A DNA stretch of 64,000 nucleotides from Nostoc spongiaeforme FACHB-130 (GCF_014698475.1 NZ_JACJTB010000018.1:1-64000); one strand, 5' to 3'. Shown: positions 7,961 through 17,804, numbered from the stretch's first letter. A program made the numbers and translations. Notes: generated from the sequence alone by a model not told the origin.

Positions 7961-9226
7961 ATGAAATTACTATCTCAGTTCGGATTCAACTTGAATATTG
8001 ATTTACCTGCCTTTAGATCCCGCAATTATCGCCTCTACTTTGCTGGGCAAGCCTTGTCAATGACAGGTAATTTCATGACACAAGTAGCGATTCTTTGGCT
8101 GATTTATCAATTAACTGATTCAGCCTTACTGTTGGGATTAGCAGGATTTTTTGGTCAATTACCAGTGTTTGCATTAGCCCCAATTTCAGGCATTTTAGCC
8201 GATCGCTACAACCGTCATCACCTGTTGCTGCTACTTCAAATTGTAGGTATATCTCTATCTACAATTCTGACAATCATCACATTTTTGGGTTGGGCAAATT
8301 TTTCAACATTGTTAACTCTGAGTGCATTGTTGGGTTTACTGAAGGGTTTAGATGTTCCTGTACGCCAAGCATTTGTTAGTGATATGGTCAGTCGTAAACT
8401 TATGGGAAATGCCATTGCTTTAAATGCCGCTTTTCTCAATGGTGCGCGTCTGATTGGCCCTGCTGTTGGTGGCATTTTTATTGCTCAGTTTGGTGCAGGA
8501 TATTGCTTTCTATACGATAGTCTCAGCTATCTGGTGGCTATTTGGGCAATCTCTGCAATGCAGATTACACATAAGCCAGTAGAAATACACAGTAGTAATA
8601 CATGGCAGAAGTTGAAAGAAGGATTTCAATATGCTTATCAATTCCTGCCTGTGCGTTCAATTTTGCTGTTACTAGCAGTAGCCAGCTTAGTAAATATGTC
8701 TTACACGACACTTCTACCCATTTTTGCAGTAGAAATTCTGCGCGGAGATTCGGAAACCTTGGGTTTTCTCACAGCCGCAGCAGCGATGGGATCAGTTTTC
8801 GCTTGTGTTTATCTCTGCTTTCGGCAAAATGTAGCAGGTTTAGAGCGTCTAATCGCTTTTTGCCCAGCCATAATGGGAATTGGCTTCATATTTTTCTCTG
8901 TGTCTCAAGTTTTCTGGGTTTCTCAGTTAGCTTTGGTATTAATTGGCTGGAGTTCTACGCTTCAAGTAGCTGCTAGTAATACAGTGCTGCAATTGATTGT
9001 CGAAGATAGCAAACGAGGTAGGGTAATGAGCTTCTATGCTATGTGTTTTATGGGTATGGCTCCTTTCGGTAATTTGCTGCTAGGAACTCTGGCACATTAC
9101 TTTCAAGCTTCAAACACACTGATTTTAGGCGGTATCGTTTGCATCTTAGGTTCGCTGCTGTTCTGGCAATATCTGCCGCAAATGGTGAATTTAATTCATT
9201 TGAAAACAAAACAGATAGTAAATTAA
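7961..9226 (+). CDS. MFS transporter (EntS-like, MFS_3 group)
   Basis: A 421-aa inner-membrane protein with about 12 hydrophobic segments. The opening FRSRNYRLYFAGQALSMTG and the loop motif GILADRYNRHH after the second transmembrane pair are typical of the MFS_3/enterobactin-exporter group of drug or metabolite effluxers. The length is normal for the family. It lies in the same direction as the flavoprotein operon but is separated by the MITE-like element and about 180 bp, so it probably has its own promoter. The likely role is export of a product or toxic intermediate; the substrate cannot be told from sequence. A second, distantly similar MFS protein is encoded at 25737-27014. Confidence 0.85.
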   Translation: MKLLSQFGFNLNIDLPAFRSRNYRLYFAGQALSMTGNFMTQVAILWLIYQLTDSALLLGLAGFFGQLPVFALAPISGILADRYNRHHLLLLLQIVGISLSTILTIITFLGWANFSTLLTLSALLGLLKGLDVPVRQAFVSDMVSRKLMGNAIALNAAFLNGARLIGPAVGGIFIAQFGAGYCFLYDSLSYLVAIWAISAMQITHKPVEIHSSNTWQKLKEGFQYAYQFLPVRSILLLLAVASLVNMSYTTLLPIFAVEILRGDSETLGFLTAAAAMGSVFACVYLCFRQNVAGLERLIAFCPAIMGIGFIFFSVSQVFWVSQLALVLIGWSSTLQVAASNTVLQLIVEDSKRGRVMSFYAMCFMGMAPFGNLLLGTLAHYFQASNTLILGGIVCILGSLLFWQYLPQMVNLIHLKTKQIVN

Positions 9227-9300
9227 ATTACATAATCTGTCGGGAATAGTTCTTGTTCTTGATATGAAGTGACTCTAATTTGTGAAAATTCTAATAAAAG

Positions 9301-9331
9301 CTACTATAACTTGGTCGACAAAAAGTAGTAT
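9301..9331 (+). promoter_or_regulatory. Candidate shared regulatory site, copy 2
   Basis: CTACTA (9301-9306), 16 nt, AAGTAGTAT (9323-9331), with TATAAT at 9329-9334. The left 19 nt (CTACTATAACTTGGTCGAC) matches the copy at 31536-31566 at 16 positions. It lies 140 bp upstream of the glutathione transferase gene and points toward it. Confidence 0.5.
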
Positions 9332-9471
9332 AATAAACAACAAAGCAGATATTTGCCATCCTATTAATTAACTGCACACATCAACACTTCTCGCTTCTGT
9401 CTTATTGCTCTGGTTTGAGTTGTGCAATCTCAAATAGTCTGCATTCACAATAATTACAAGGAAAAAATTTC

Positions 9472-10143
9472 ATGAGTGACATACAACTTTACTTTGCTAA
9501 AGCATCTACTTTCTCTCAACGCACCCGTGTAGTATTACTAGAAAAAAATATTGACTTTACGCCGTTAGAAGTTGACTTACAGAACAAACCAGATGGGTAC
9601 ACGCAGATTTCACGCTATGGTAAAGTTCCAGCTATTAAACATGGTGATGTCGTAATTTACGAGTCTGCGATTATCAATGAATATCTAGATGAAGTTTTTC
9701 CCGAACCACCCTTATTACCGCGTGATCCGGCAAAAAAAGCACAGGCTCGCATCTGGATAGACTATGCTAATACTAGGTTTGTCCCAGCTTTTAACAAATT
9801 TCTCCGTGGTAAAGATATCCAAGAACAGGAACAAGGAAGAAGAGAGTTCACTGAAGCACTTTTATATATTGAACAAGAAGGATTAGGCAAAAGTGATTAT
9901 TTGTTAGGAAATCAGTTTAGCCTTGTGGATATCAGTTTTTATCCTTGGTTTGAACGTTTACCACTGTTAGAACACTTCCGTAAGTTCACACTAACAGCAG
10001 AAACACCTCGTTTGCAGACATGGTGGAATTTGGTAAGCGATCGCTCTTCAATTAAAACAGTAGCAAATCCTGTAGATTTCTATTTACAAAGATTCGCCAA
10101 AATTCTTGGTGAACCTATTCCCGTTGGTGCAGCGCAAAAATAG
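9472..10143 (+). CDS. Glutathione S-transferase family protein
   Basis: A 223-aa soluble protein with the N-terminal thioredoxin-like GST domain: [16 protein letters not shown], then the cis-Pro/glutathione-binding YGKVPAIKH and [11 protein letters not shown] near residues 64-74. An alpha-helical C-terminal domain follows from about residue 90, including the conserved [11 protein letters not shown]. The Ser in STFSQRT is a candidate catalytic residue. The family conjugates or isomerises electrophiles with glutathione; some members cleave thioethers or dehalogenate. Start ATG 9472 follows AAGGAAAAAATTTC. A terminator lies just after the stop. Context in the oxidoreductase island suggests detoxification of a reactive intermediate (inference). 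Confidence 0.88.
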   Translation: MSDIQLYFAKASTFSQRTRVVLLEKNIDFTPLEVDLQNKPDGYTQISRYGKVPAIKHGDVVIYESAIINEYLDEVFPEPPLLPRDPAKKAQARIWIDYANTRFVPAFNKFLRGKDIQEQEQGRREFTEALLYIEQEGLGKSDYLLGNQFSLVDISFYPWFERLPLLEHFRKFTLTAETPRLQTWWNLVSDRSSIKTVANPVDFYLQRFAKILGEPIPVGAAQK

Positions 10144-10160
10144 CCAACACAAACAAAGTT

Positions 10161-10191
10161 AACCCCTTGCACTTGGCGAAGTGTAGGGGTT
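10161..10191. terminator. Bidirectional terminator between converging genes
   Basis: AACCCCT-TG-CACTT, a 4-nt loop, AAGTG-T-AGGGGTT form a stem with one small internal loop, with T-rich flank on the right. It sits between the converging GST (+) and SDR (-) genes. Confidence 0.65.
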
Positions 10192-10224
10192 TCTTAATAA
10201 GCGTGATGATGCTATTTTCTTTCA

Positions 10225-10974
10225 TTACCGTTCTTGCTGAGTTGGTCGAATGAGAATTTCATTCACATTAACATGGTGCGGCTGAGTTACAGCGTAAGTG
10301 ATAGCAGCCGCAATATCTTCACTTTGTAGTGGTGTGATTGCTTTTAATCGTTCTTCAACATTTTTCTTAGCTACAGGATCGGTGACATGATTATTAATTT
10401 CTGTTTCCACTAAACCAGGCTCGATAATAGTGACGCGAATGTTATCTTTTAAAACTTCCTGGCGTAAGGATTCTGAGAAAGCATTAACACCCCATTTAGT
10501 GGCGTTGTATATACCTACACCTGCGCGAGCAATGCGCCCTGCTACTGATGAGATATTGACAATATGACCGCTACCTTGGGCTTTGAATATTGGTAAAACG
10601 GCATGGGTAGTATAAAGTACACCAAAGACATTGACCTCAAACATTCGCCGCCAGTCTGAAGTGTTGCCGCCATCAATATTACCAGTCAATGCCACACCTG
10701 CGTTATTAACCAGAATATCCACTTGTCCCAACTGAGCGTTTGTTTTGTGTATCAGGTTGTTAGCTTGTGTTTCATCAGTGATATCAGTCACGATGGGTAA
10801 TGCTTTTCCACCTCTGTCTGCAATGCGCTTTGCTAGTGCTTCTAAGCGATCGCCTCTTCTAGCTGCGATCGCTACTGTTGCTCCTTCTGCTGCTAAGGCA
10901 ATAGCTGTAGCTTCACCAATACCTGAAGAAGCTCCTGTGATAATAGCTACTTTACTGTTTAATTTTCTTGTCAT
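10225..10974 (-). CDS. Short-chain dehydrogenase/reductase (SDR), classical
   Basis: A 249-aa classical SDR. It has the cofactor motif TGASSGIG near residues 14-21, NNAG near residues 90-93, the catalytic Ser in VNISSVAGR and the YNATK Tyr-Lys pair. AARRGDR after the second beta strand (Arg residues) suggests NADP(H) preference. It resembles the common SDR group annotated as NADP-dependent oxidoreductase acting on small alcohols or 3-hydroxy acids. Start ATG 10974 follows a purine-rich GGAG (TTTTGGAGTAAATT). It is transcribed alone on the minus strand with an AAACCA/TGGTTT inverted repeat about 85 bp upstream. The substrate is unknown. Confidence 0.88.
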   Translation of the reverse strand: MTRKLNSKVAIITGASSGIGEATAIALAAEGATVAIAARRGDRLEALAKRIADRGGKALPIVTDITDETQANNLIHKTNAQLGQVDILVNNAGVALTGNIDGGNTSDWRRMFEVNVFGVLYTTHAVLPIFKAQGSGHIVNISSVAGRIARAGVGIYNATKWGVNAFSESLRQEVLKDNIRVTIIEPGLVETEINNHVTDPVAKKNVEERLKAITPLQSEDIAAAITYAVTQPHHVNVNEILIRPTQQER

Positions 10975-11057
10975 AATTTACTCCAAAATGATTCACAATT
11001 CCATACTTAGGGATAATTTATTATTGATTTGTAAATTCTAAAAATACTTCATATCAA

Positions 11058-11084
11058 AAACCAGTTTTATATAAAAATTGGTTT
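11058..11084. promoter_or_regulatory. Inverted repeat upstream of SDR gene, possible operator
   Basis: AAACCA (11058-11063) and TGGTTT (11079-11084) flank an AT-rich core with further TTTT/AAAA symmetry. The position, about 85-110 bp before the SDR start, fits an operator. No regulator gene is adjacent, so this stays tentative. Confidence 0.3.
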
Positions 11085-11254
11085 AATTTATCAAAATACA
11101 ATATTGATTTTATGTTTTTTAGCTTAATAAAAAATATAGGTAGATAGAGAAAATAGTAAAACATCCTCCATAATACCTATATTTCATCATAGTTGAGGAC
11201 GGCGGAAATCAAAGAAGTTTTATGCTTGATAAACAAGCAACTCTCAGGTATTTA

Positions 11255-11863
11255 TCAAACTGCGATCGCGGGATTTTTGTAATAAGCAGGTTCATTTTCT
11301 GGCTTCCATTTGATATTACAACCAATACTAGGTTTTTGTTCCAAAGTTACAGCCCGACCTGCCAATACTGCATCAATAGCAGCCCGCAAATCTTTTCCAG
11401 TTACTGGTATACCGTTCTGTGGACGGCTATCATCTAATTGTCCACGATATACAAGTCGCTGGGTAGAATCAAACAAGAAAAAGTCAGGAGTACAAGCTGC
11501 AAAAAAGCTTTTAGCAGTTGCTTGAGTTTCGTCAAATAACAGAGGATAAGTTAAATCTAACTCTTGTGCAAAAGCTTTCAAATATAAGGGTGAGTCATCG
11601 GGGTGAGTGTTAACATCATTAGCACTAATTGCCACAATTCCTAGATTGCTCTGGGTGCTTTGTGCGTAGTCTTTACCCAGTTGTGCTAATTCATATTTTA
11701 TGTGCTGCACATAAGGACAATGACGGCTCAAAAATATTACTAGCAAAGCTTTTTTATTAGCAAAATCAGCTAGAGAAACTGTCTTACCAGAAACCACATC
11801 TGGTAAATGAAAATCAGGTGCTAATGTACCTAAAGGTAACATTGTAGAAAAAGTCTTTGCCAT
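11255..11863 (-). CDS. Thioredoxin-like/AhpC-TSA family protein
   Basis: A 202-aa protein with a peroxiredoxin/thioredoxin fold: LAPDFHLPDV near residue 15, then HCPYVQHIK with a single Cys where thioredoxins carry CxxC, and ACTPDFFLFD holding a second conserved Cys. This is the widespread CPYVxHI thioredoxin family whose function is not established; thiol-dependent reduction is likely. I chose ATG 11863 because homologous proteins begin close to LGTLAPDF; the upstream in-frame extension is hydrophobic and untypical. It is monocistronic, on the same strand as the TauD gene upstream, with a repeat hairpin between them. Confidence 0.8.
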   Translation of the reverse strand: MAKTFSTMLPLGTLAPDFHLPDVVSGKTVSLADFANKKALLVIFLSRHCPYVQHIKYELAQLGKDYAQSTQSNLGIVAISANDVNTHPDDSPLYLKAFAQELDLTYPLLFDETQATAKSFFAACTPDFFLFDSTQRLVYRGQLDDSRPQNGIPVTGKDLRAAIDAVLAGRAVTLEQKPSIGCNIKWKPENEPAYYKNPAIAV

Positions 11864-11970
11864 AATTCTGAATTTTCTTGTAAGAGCGTGTCGAAGTAAA
11901 ATTATTGCTGTTAACACCAAAACATTAAAAACCTAACTCTTCTAGTAAAAGTGGGTTTCAAAGCCTCTAC

Positions 11971-12011
11971 GCCACTTGCTACAACGCGGGGAACCCGCGC
12001 AACGCAGTGGC
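11971..12011. repeat. Cyanobacterial hairpin repeat
   Basis: GCCACT (11971-11976) pairs with AGTGGC (12006-12011), enclosing the hairpin CGCGGG-GAA-CCCGCG. This is a common dispersed intergenic repeat type in cyanobacteria; here it lies between the TauD and thioredoxin-like genes. Confidence 0.6.
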
Positions 12012-12078
12012 TTCTCCTTGCAGGGAAGAGGTTTGGAGAGGGGTTTTTAGTATCTTTCACGATTTTTCAAACATCCTC

Positions 12079-12993
12079 TTAAATAGCTACAGCTACACGT
12101 TTGTTGTAAGCAGAAGCATCTCCCTTCACAGCCTGACTCTGCTGACCATTCACACCAACTGGGGTATCTCCTACAATAGTGACTCGTTGGACATGGCGGG
12201 GTTGATTGCCATAATCTGCGACTGCATAATGTTGAGTAGCGCGGTTATCCCAAAACGCCACATCGCCTACTTGCCAACGCCAACGGACTGTATTTTCAGG
12301 ACGTGTTACATATGACTGCAACAGTCGGATAATATCAGCAGATTCAGTTGGTGATAATCCACGAATCTGGCGTACAAAACCACCTATGAACAGTCCTCGT
12401 TCGCCAGACTCAGGATGAACGCGCACTACTGGATGTAGAGTTTCATACACAGTCGATGTAAAAATAGCGCGGTAAGCTTTGACATCTTCAGGAAGATTAA
12501 CTGCGGCTTCTGCATAGTCATAGGCGTTACTATGGACAGCCCAGAGTTCGTTAGCAAGATTACGTAAATCATCTGGTAAATCTTGATATGCAGTCACAGA
12601 GTTTGCCCAAATAGTGTCACCCCCATAAGGAGGAATCACCAATGCCCTTAAGATAGAACCTAACGGAGGACGATCTACAAAAGTCACATCAGTATGCCAA
12701 TTATTCGCACGGCTAGCAGTTTTTCCATAATTCAAATCCAAAACTTCTGGATGTCCAGCCAGAGATGGGACTGTAGGATGGGCGGTAGTAATTTCTCCAA
12801 AACGGCGAGCAAAAGCAACTTGTCCGTTCGCATCCAGATTTTGATTACGGAAGAAAATTACTTTGTATTGGATGAGAGCCTGACGAATCTCGCTGATAAT
12901 ATCGTCACTGAGATTAGCACTCAAATCAATTCCTAAAATCTTCGCACCAATACGTCCAGCAACTGGTTTGATTTCTAAATGTTGATAAGTCAT
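12079..12993 (-). CDS. TauD/TfdA family Fe(II)/2-oxoglutarate dioxygenase
   Basis: A 304-aa non-haem iron dioxygenase. The iron facial triad is visible: WHTDVTF gives His and Asp near residues 99-101, and TQHYAVADY gives the distal His near residue 256. RHVQRVTI supplies the Arg that binds 2-oxoglutarate. The length and the opening IKPVAGRIGAKILGIDL are typical of TauD/AtsK-like enzymes, which hydroxylate next to a sulfonate or sulfate ester and release sulfite or sulfate. I chose ATG 12993, preceded by GGAG, rather than an upstream TTG. Neighbouring ssuB and ssuC on the same strand support a sulfonate role; taurine specificity is not shown. Confidence 0.88.
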   Translation of the reverse strand: MTYQHLEIKPVAGRIGAKILGIDLSANLSDDIISEIRQALIQYKVIFFRNQNLDANGQVAFARRFGEITTAHPTVPSLAGHPEVLDLNYGKTASRANNWHTDVTFVDRPPLGSILRALVIPPYGGDTIWANSVTAYQDLPDDLRNLANELWAVHSNAYDYAEAAVNLPEDVKAYRAIFTSTVYETLHPVVRVHPESGERGLFIGGFVRQIRGLSPTESADIIRLLQSYVTRPENTVRWRWQVGDVAFWDNRATQHYAVADYGNQPRHVQRVTIVGDTPVGVNGQQSQAVKGDASAYNKRVAVAI

Positions 12994-13143
12994 TTTGTTC
13001 TCCAATGAGTAGAGGTAAAGGTGTAAATTGAGCGGAAAATTACAGCATCAGGTACAAAAATCAGATTTTTGTTCAATTGTTGGAATTTGAAGCGATCGCA
13101 ATTGAAACTGTTGTATAACTCTAAAGAGTGAATAAGTAAATTA

Positions 13144-13911
13144 CTAATGACTCATTTGCAATAATTGATTTGCATGATTACTTTCATAGTTCATCACTTT
13201 TTCTAAGACTGTCTCTCTGATATTGACGAATACCTCACTAGCCCTATCTCGTGGACGAGATAATTTTACAGATACATCTAACGCAACCCGTCCTTCTTCA
13301 ATGACTATCACCCTGTCTGCTAAAGCCACAGCTTCCTCTACATCATGGGTGACTAAAAATGCTGTAAAGCCTCTTTGTTGCCACAAATCTTCGATTAAAT
13401 GTTGCATCTCTAAGCGAGTTAACGCATCTAATGCTCCTAAAGGTTCATCAAGTAGTAATAAATGTGGTTGGCTGACTAATGCTCTGGCTAATGCTACTCG
13501 TTGTCTTTGTCCTCCAGATAATACATGAGGCCATTCACTAGCTCTATCTTTAAGTCCGACTTGTTCTAATACCCAAGCTGCTCTTGTACGCCAATTTTCT
13601 TGCAAACCCAAACCTACATTTTCAATCACTCGTTTCCAAGGTAACAAGCGGGAATCTTGAAACATTACTCTTACAGAGTGACTGAGTTTACGTAGCGGTT
13701 CTCCATCTAACAAGATGCCGCCTGTCGTGGGTTTATCTAACCCTGATACAAGGCGTAGTAAAGTACTTTTACCACAACCACTGCGTCCCACAATTGCAAT
13801 AAACTCTCCTGGTGCTACTTCTAAATTTAATGACTTCAAAACAGTTTTATTACCAAAAACTTTAGTTAAATTTAGAATTTGTAGCTGTGTTCCTTGTATG
13901 TAGGAAACCAT
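13144..13911 (-). CDS. ssuB: Sulfonate-type ABC transporter ATP-binding protein (SsuB/TauB-like)
   Basis: A 255-aa ABC ATPase of the nitrate/sulfonate/taurine subgroup. Walker [10 protein letters not shown] is near residue 42, the Q-loop lies in [10 protein letters not shown] (typical of SsuB, with DSRLLPW), the signature is [15 protein letters not shown], Walker [13 protein letters not shown] and the H-loop VTHDVEEAV. It energises the permease encoded just upstream at 14033-14857, 121 bp away on the same strand. Only this SsuBC pair is present, while three binding proteins of the class are encoded in the window, so it may be shared. The choice of ssuB over tauB or nrt-type rests on residues and context. 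Confidence 0.85.
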   Translation of the reverse strand: MVSYIQGTQLQILNLTKVFGNKTVLKSLNLEVAPGEFIAIVGRSGCGKSTLLRLVSGLDKPTTGGILLDGEPLRKLSHSVRVMFQDSRLLPWKRVIENVGLGLQENWRTRAAWVLEQVGLKDRASEWPHVLSGGQRQRVALARALVSQPHLLLLDEPLGALDALTRLEMQHLIEDLWQQRGFTAFLVTHDVEEAVALADRVIVIEEGRVALDVSVKLSRPRDRASEVFVNIRETVLEKVMNYESNHANQLLQMSH

Positions 13912-14032
13912 ATAATTTTCTCCTTTGTAGAGTAGATGAGCAAGTTGCTATCAAAGATAGTAATTTAGGCTGAAAGTGGAAATAGAGAGACTGAAGTAGA
14001 GGTGAAAAATATTTAATGTTTCTTGAAAGCTT

Positions 14033-14857
14033 TTACCCAGCTTTGTAGTTGGGATTCCAAGATAAGAATTTGGTTTCTAGAGCTTTTGCTATGGAATTTG
14101 CTAATTTACCTAGCAGTGCATAAATCACAATACTTAACACAACAACATCTGTTTGCATAAATTCACGGGCATTCATCGCCATATAACCAATGCCAGAATC
14201 TGCGGCAATTTGTTCGGCTACAATCAACGATAGCCACATAATACCTAAAGAAAAGCGAACACCAATCAAAATCGAAGGCAAAGCTCCTGGAAATACAATT
14301 TCCCACAAAAGTTGGGGTGTCTTTAAACCATAAACTCTGCCCATTTCAATAAGTCCTGGATCTACGCTACGGATTCCGTGATAAGTATTTAGATAAATTG
14401 GGAAAAATACACCTATAGAAACTAGAAATAATCTAGCTTGATCGCCAATACCAAACCATAAAATTACTAGAGGAATTAATGCCAAGTTGGGAATAGTACG
14501 CAGCATTTGTAAGGAACTATCTAACAGTTGTTCTGCAATGCGAGAAAACCCAGTAAGTAAGCCCAAAATAAAGCCAATTCCACCGCCAACAATAAAACCA
14601 GATACAGCGCGTGCAGCACTGATTCCCATGTGTTGAAAAATTTCTCCAGTTGAAGCTAGCCTAAATGCTGTAAAAACTACGCTACTTGGTGCTGGTAGAA
14701 TTCTGCTGGATAATAATCCAATTCTAGAAGAAACTTCCCAGATTAGTAACACGATAAAAGGTACTATCCAGGGAACGATTTTATCGGCGTATTTGTTATT
14801 AAATATCGCTTCTAGTGAAGCTTCCCTGCTTTTAGTCTTTTTGAAGGTAATAGTCAT
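14033..14857 (-). CDS. ssuC: Sulfonate-type ABC transporter permease (SsuC-like)
   Basis: A 274-aa inner-membrane permease with about six transmembrane segments. LIWEVSSRIGLLSSRILPAPSSV at the end of the first segment marks the SsuC/TauC/NrtB class, and the EAA loop region near residues 165-185 (MGRVYGLKTPQLLWEIVFPGALPSI) is complete. It pairs with the ATPase at 13144-13911. The substrate-binding partner is not in the operon, unlike usual ssuABC order; candidates are the lipoproteins at 5047, 24608 and 30267. The porin gene upstream on the same strand, about 290 bp away, could provide the outer-membrane step. Confidence 0.87.
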   Translation of the reverse strand: MTITFKKTKSREASLEAIFNNKYADKIVPWIVPFIVLLIWEVSSRIGLLSSRILPAPSSVVFTAFRLASTGEIFQHMGISAARAVSGFIVGGGIGFILGLLTGFSRIAEQLLDSSLQMLRTIPNLALIPLVILWFGIGDQARLFLVSIGVFFPIYLNTYHGIRSVDPGLIEMGRVYGLKTPQLLWEIVFPGALPSILIGVRFSLGIMWLSLIVAEQIAADSGIGYMAMNAREFMQTDVVVLSIVIYALLGKLANSIAKALETKFLSWNPNYKAG

Positions 14858-15143
14858 AAGATGCTTAATTTTTGTCGAAGTTTTTCTTGCAGACTATTTT
14901 GTTAACAGAGCTAATTACTGATGCCGTTATGTATGTTTGTTCTAAACAAGCAGACGCAGGAAATAGCGTAGAATTAGCCAAAATCGTTGCTTTGTTGCTA
15001 GAGTAGTTTCTATAAAATACTGCAAATCGACCAATTTACCGTAGTTTGTAATAAAGATTTTACACGAAATTATATAAAAAGCAACCACAAGTAAATCACA
15101 GAGGCAAAACAGGACTGGAAAGGAAGAGGACATTGCGGGTTTG

Positions 15144-16742
15144 TTAGAAAGTAAAAGTAGTGCGGAGAGTCCCTACCCAGATGGGATCGTTAGCATCGTT
15201 ATGTTCGGGCTTGGTAATTAGGTAACAACTTGGGGTAATTCTGATATTGTCATTGACTCGGAATGTGTAAAAAGCTTCTAAATGTAAAGAAGTATCTGGA
15301 TCTTCTCGACGGGCGGCTGTGGGCGTTGGACGATAATCATTGCTAGTCACTTTGGGTGGCACACCAATAATGAATCCAGCAAGGTTGCCTTCTTTAAACA
15401 AATCTGGAAAGCCAAATGTAAGCGCAGCATTGATTATAGTTGCATCATTATCTCCATTGCTTAGTTGATTAGCCAGGGTATAACCGAACCAACCACCTAA
15501 ATGAAAGCGCGTATTAGCTCTCCAGTTAAATTGAAGTCCGAAGTTATCAGTCGAGGTAGCATTTTGCCCAAAAGGATTTCTAGCAAAGGCACTACCTGTC
15601 CCACCAGTAAGATTAAAAGATCCGTTACCAAAGTATTTATGTACGTAGGTTAGACCAATATCTAGCTGACGATTAGGTGATATGGTCAATTGAGCTAATG
15701 CAGTATTGTTGCCATTGAAGAATCCATTACCTTCGTCTGGTAGATTGGCTTGCTGATCAAAGGTGATGTAACCTGCGTTTAATTGCAACTGATTGTTGAA
15801 CTTATAGGCAAAGGCTGCGCCAGCACCATCAAAACCTGGTCGATAGATAGTAGGGTTAAAAGCAGCAAAGCGGGAAGCTGCACCATTTAGTCCACCCACT
15901 GAGGCATTTAAGGTTGGTGTAAAGATAGCTGGTTGCAAAGCCCTAGGTCCTATCCAGATAGTTCCTTGTTTTCCTACTGGGAAACGATAGACTAACTGAC
16001 TAAGATATATTCCTTCTCTACCTTCAGCATCAAAAGTAAAACGGGTCATTGAGGTTCCCGTAGTGCTGGTTAAGTTAGGGATAGTGTTCTGTGTCAGAAT
16101 TGCTGTTAGTTGATCTCTGCCAGTAAAGCTAGTTTGGAAGAAAAGTCTAGTGCGGTAGGCAAAAACAGCATTGGTACTATCTTCAGTATCATCAGCTGGA
16201 GTATTATTAACGCGATCGCCAAATGTATCAGCTACCACAAATGTTGCATCACCCACCAATTTGGTAGTTGTAGAAAACTGATTGGCTTCTACCTGGGCAG
16301 TGCGTGCTTCTAAAGTATCCAGCTTACCTCGTAAAGCTACTAATTCCGAAGCAAATTCTGCTTGCAACTTTTGCAAAGTAGCTAAATCTTCCTGACGTAC
16401 CAAATCTGCCGTATTTGTAGCAATTAGTTCATTGAGTCGGCTTAAAGCAGCATTTAAACCAGCCGCAAATTCATAACGTGTTAAAGCACGATTACCTTTA
16501 AATGTGCCATCTGGATAACCTGCAATGACACCGTAGCGTTCAACTAAAGATTGTAAAGCTTGAAATGCCCAATCTGTAGGCTGAACATCAGATAACTCAG
16601 AAACAGATGTCACTTGTGCTAGAGGTTCGTTTTGATCAGATACATTTAGTATTTCGGCTGCACTTGCATCTGAAGTCAGGATGAAAAATCCATTAACAAG
16701 GGCTGGGATAACTAGCCCATAATTCCACAAAACTTTCAACAT
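15144..16742 (-). CDS. SLH-domain OprB-type outer-membrane porin
   Basis: A 532-aa cyanobacterial porin. It starts with a signal peptide (cleavage likely after DASA near residue 29), then one SLH domain (DVQPTDWAFQALQSLVERYG, residues about 53-110) that anchors it to cell-wall polysaccharide. A coiled-coil spacer (LQKLQAEFASELVALRGKL) follows, and the rest is a beta-barrel of the OprB/iron-uptake-porin type ending in a C-terminal aromatic residue (TFTF). Such proteins form general or solute-specific pores. Its position before ssuC-ssuB on the same strand suggests it admits the organosulfur substrate. A candidate shared regulatory site lies about 550 bp upstream and points toward this gene. 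Confidence 0.88.
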   Translation of the reverse strand: MLKVLWNYGLVIPALVNGFFILTSDASAAEILNVSDQNEPLAQVTSVSELSDVQPTDWAFQALQSLVERYGVIAGYPDGTFKGNRALTRYEFAAGLNAALSRLNELIATNTADLVRQEDLATLQKLQAEFASELVALRGKLDTLEARTAQVEANQFSTTTKLVGDATFVVADTFGDRVNNTPADDTEDSTNAVFAYRTRLFFQTSFTGRDQLTAILTQNTIPNLTSTTGTSMTRFTFDAEGREGIYLSQLVYRFPVGKQGTIWIGPRALQPAIFTPTLNASVGGLNGAASRFAAFNPTIYRPGFDGAGAAFAYKFNNQLQLNAGYITFDQQANLPDEGNGFFNGNNTALAQLTISPNRQLDIGLTYVHKYFGNGSFNLTGGTGSAFARNPFGQNATSTDNFGLQFNWRANTRFHLGGWFGYTLANQLSNGDNDATIINAALTFGFPDLFKEGNLAGFIIGVPPKVTSNDYRPTPTAARREDPDTSLHLEAFYTFRVNDNIRITPSCYLITKPEHNDANDPIWVGTLRTTFTF

Positions 16743-17286
16743 TGGTGATTGAGTTATGCACAGAGAATTAACAAATCTTTGATTGCCAGCACCCTAGATG
16801 ATTTTGATATCCCAAATTAGATATATATTTCGGAGAAAGATTATCTTAAAAGAGGGTTATTAATAAAAACCTTTGGCAAAAGCTCTATGGTCTTAAAAAA
16901 TCATGCACCAAGCAATAGAGAACATGAGGTATTGATTTGAAAAGCTGAATTAGCTTGATATCCTTGCAAGTTAACTATGCTGAGTTAAGGCTAGGGACTG
17001 TTTTCAAACTCTGTGATCCTCCAACACCCTTCAAAAGGGAGGCTAAGAAACTCTTAAAGTCCACGACAGTCGCTTCAAGTCGGGAAACCCGCCCACAGCA
17101 CTGTCCCCCCTTTTGAAGGGGGATTTAGGGGGAGCTAAAAAGTTAGGAGGCAACATGAATAGTTTGAAAACACGACCTAGGCAAAGGAAGAAGGTTTAAG
17201 GGGCAGGGACAAAAATTTTTTCCTTTCCCCTTTATGCTTGACCCTTTCAAGTTGGATTAGCGAACTACTAACTAGTGACCGTTAGC
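16743..17286. repeat. Intergenic region with C-tract/G-tract repeats
   Basis: No gene is seen. CCCTTCAAAAGGG near 17028-17040 and CCCCCCTTTTGAAGGGGG near 17105-17122 are typical cyanobacterial repeats, the latter followed by ATTTAGGGGGAG. Together they could fold a strong structure. Confidence 0.5.
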
Positions 17287-17317
17287 ATACTACTTTAAGA
17301 ATATCGAGTTTTAGTAG
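17287..17317 (-). promoter_or_regulatory. Candidate shared regulatory site, copy 3
   Basis: Read on the minus strand: CTACTA, 16 nt, AAGTAGTAT, the same architecture and spacing as copy 2; the bases after CTACTA (AAACTCG) resemble TAACTTG there. It lies between the diverging porin (-) and monooxygenase (+) genes and its right end points toward the porin. Confidence 0.5.
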
Positions 17318-17560
17318 TTTGCTATTAATTCAGGATATTTGCATAATTTTTCAAAAAAAACAATACCCTTGCTATATATTGTTTTAGAACTTGTCTTAGA
17401 ACTTTGAGCAAACTTGTGTTAAGCACTACTTGCATTTTTCTTGTAAGTGTGAAAAGCTTGCTTATGAATAAAATACGGTAAATCAATCGATTTAAAGTAT
17501 TTTAAGATTAATAGACAACAGATAAAGTGAGTTCAACAGATATAAAGCACCCCTGTTTAA

Positions 17561-17758
17561 ACTTCTCCACTCCACAGGCTTCTGTTTGAACATTGTTTAT
17601 GGCGGGTAAGCCCAAGTGAAGTAAATACCGAAGAAGCATTACTAGCAGTTAAGCCTTCTGGATACTTAAAAATACGGGTGCAAAGGGGGAAAATGGTTTA
17701 TTTGACTCAAGGCGTTAGTGTTAACAATCAACGCCATGCGATCGCGCCTTTAATCTAA
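17561..17758 (+). pseudogene. Possible 3' remnant of a decayed gene
   Basis: An open frame of 65 codons runs from after a TAA at 17558-17560 to a TAA at 17756-17758, with no early start codon. The translation is protein-like in its second half (EEALLAVKPSGYLKIRVQRG, then KMVYLTQGVSVNNQ) and ends at a HIP1 site. I do not recognise the family. It may be the 3' end of a lost gene or chance. Confidence 0.25.
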
Positions 17759-17804
17759 TACGTCCACATCAACTAATTTAGCTATCGAACAGAGAAAAAA
17801 GCAG

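Noticed and set aside
14942-15133. 63-aa minus-strand ORF between ssuC and the porin gene
   Set aside because: Hydrophobic and Phe/Leu-rich from AT-rich DNA, with no ribosome site and no recognisable features.
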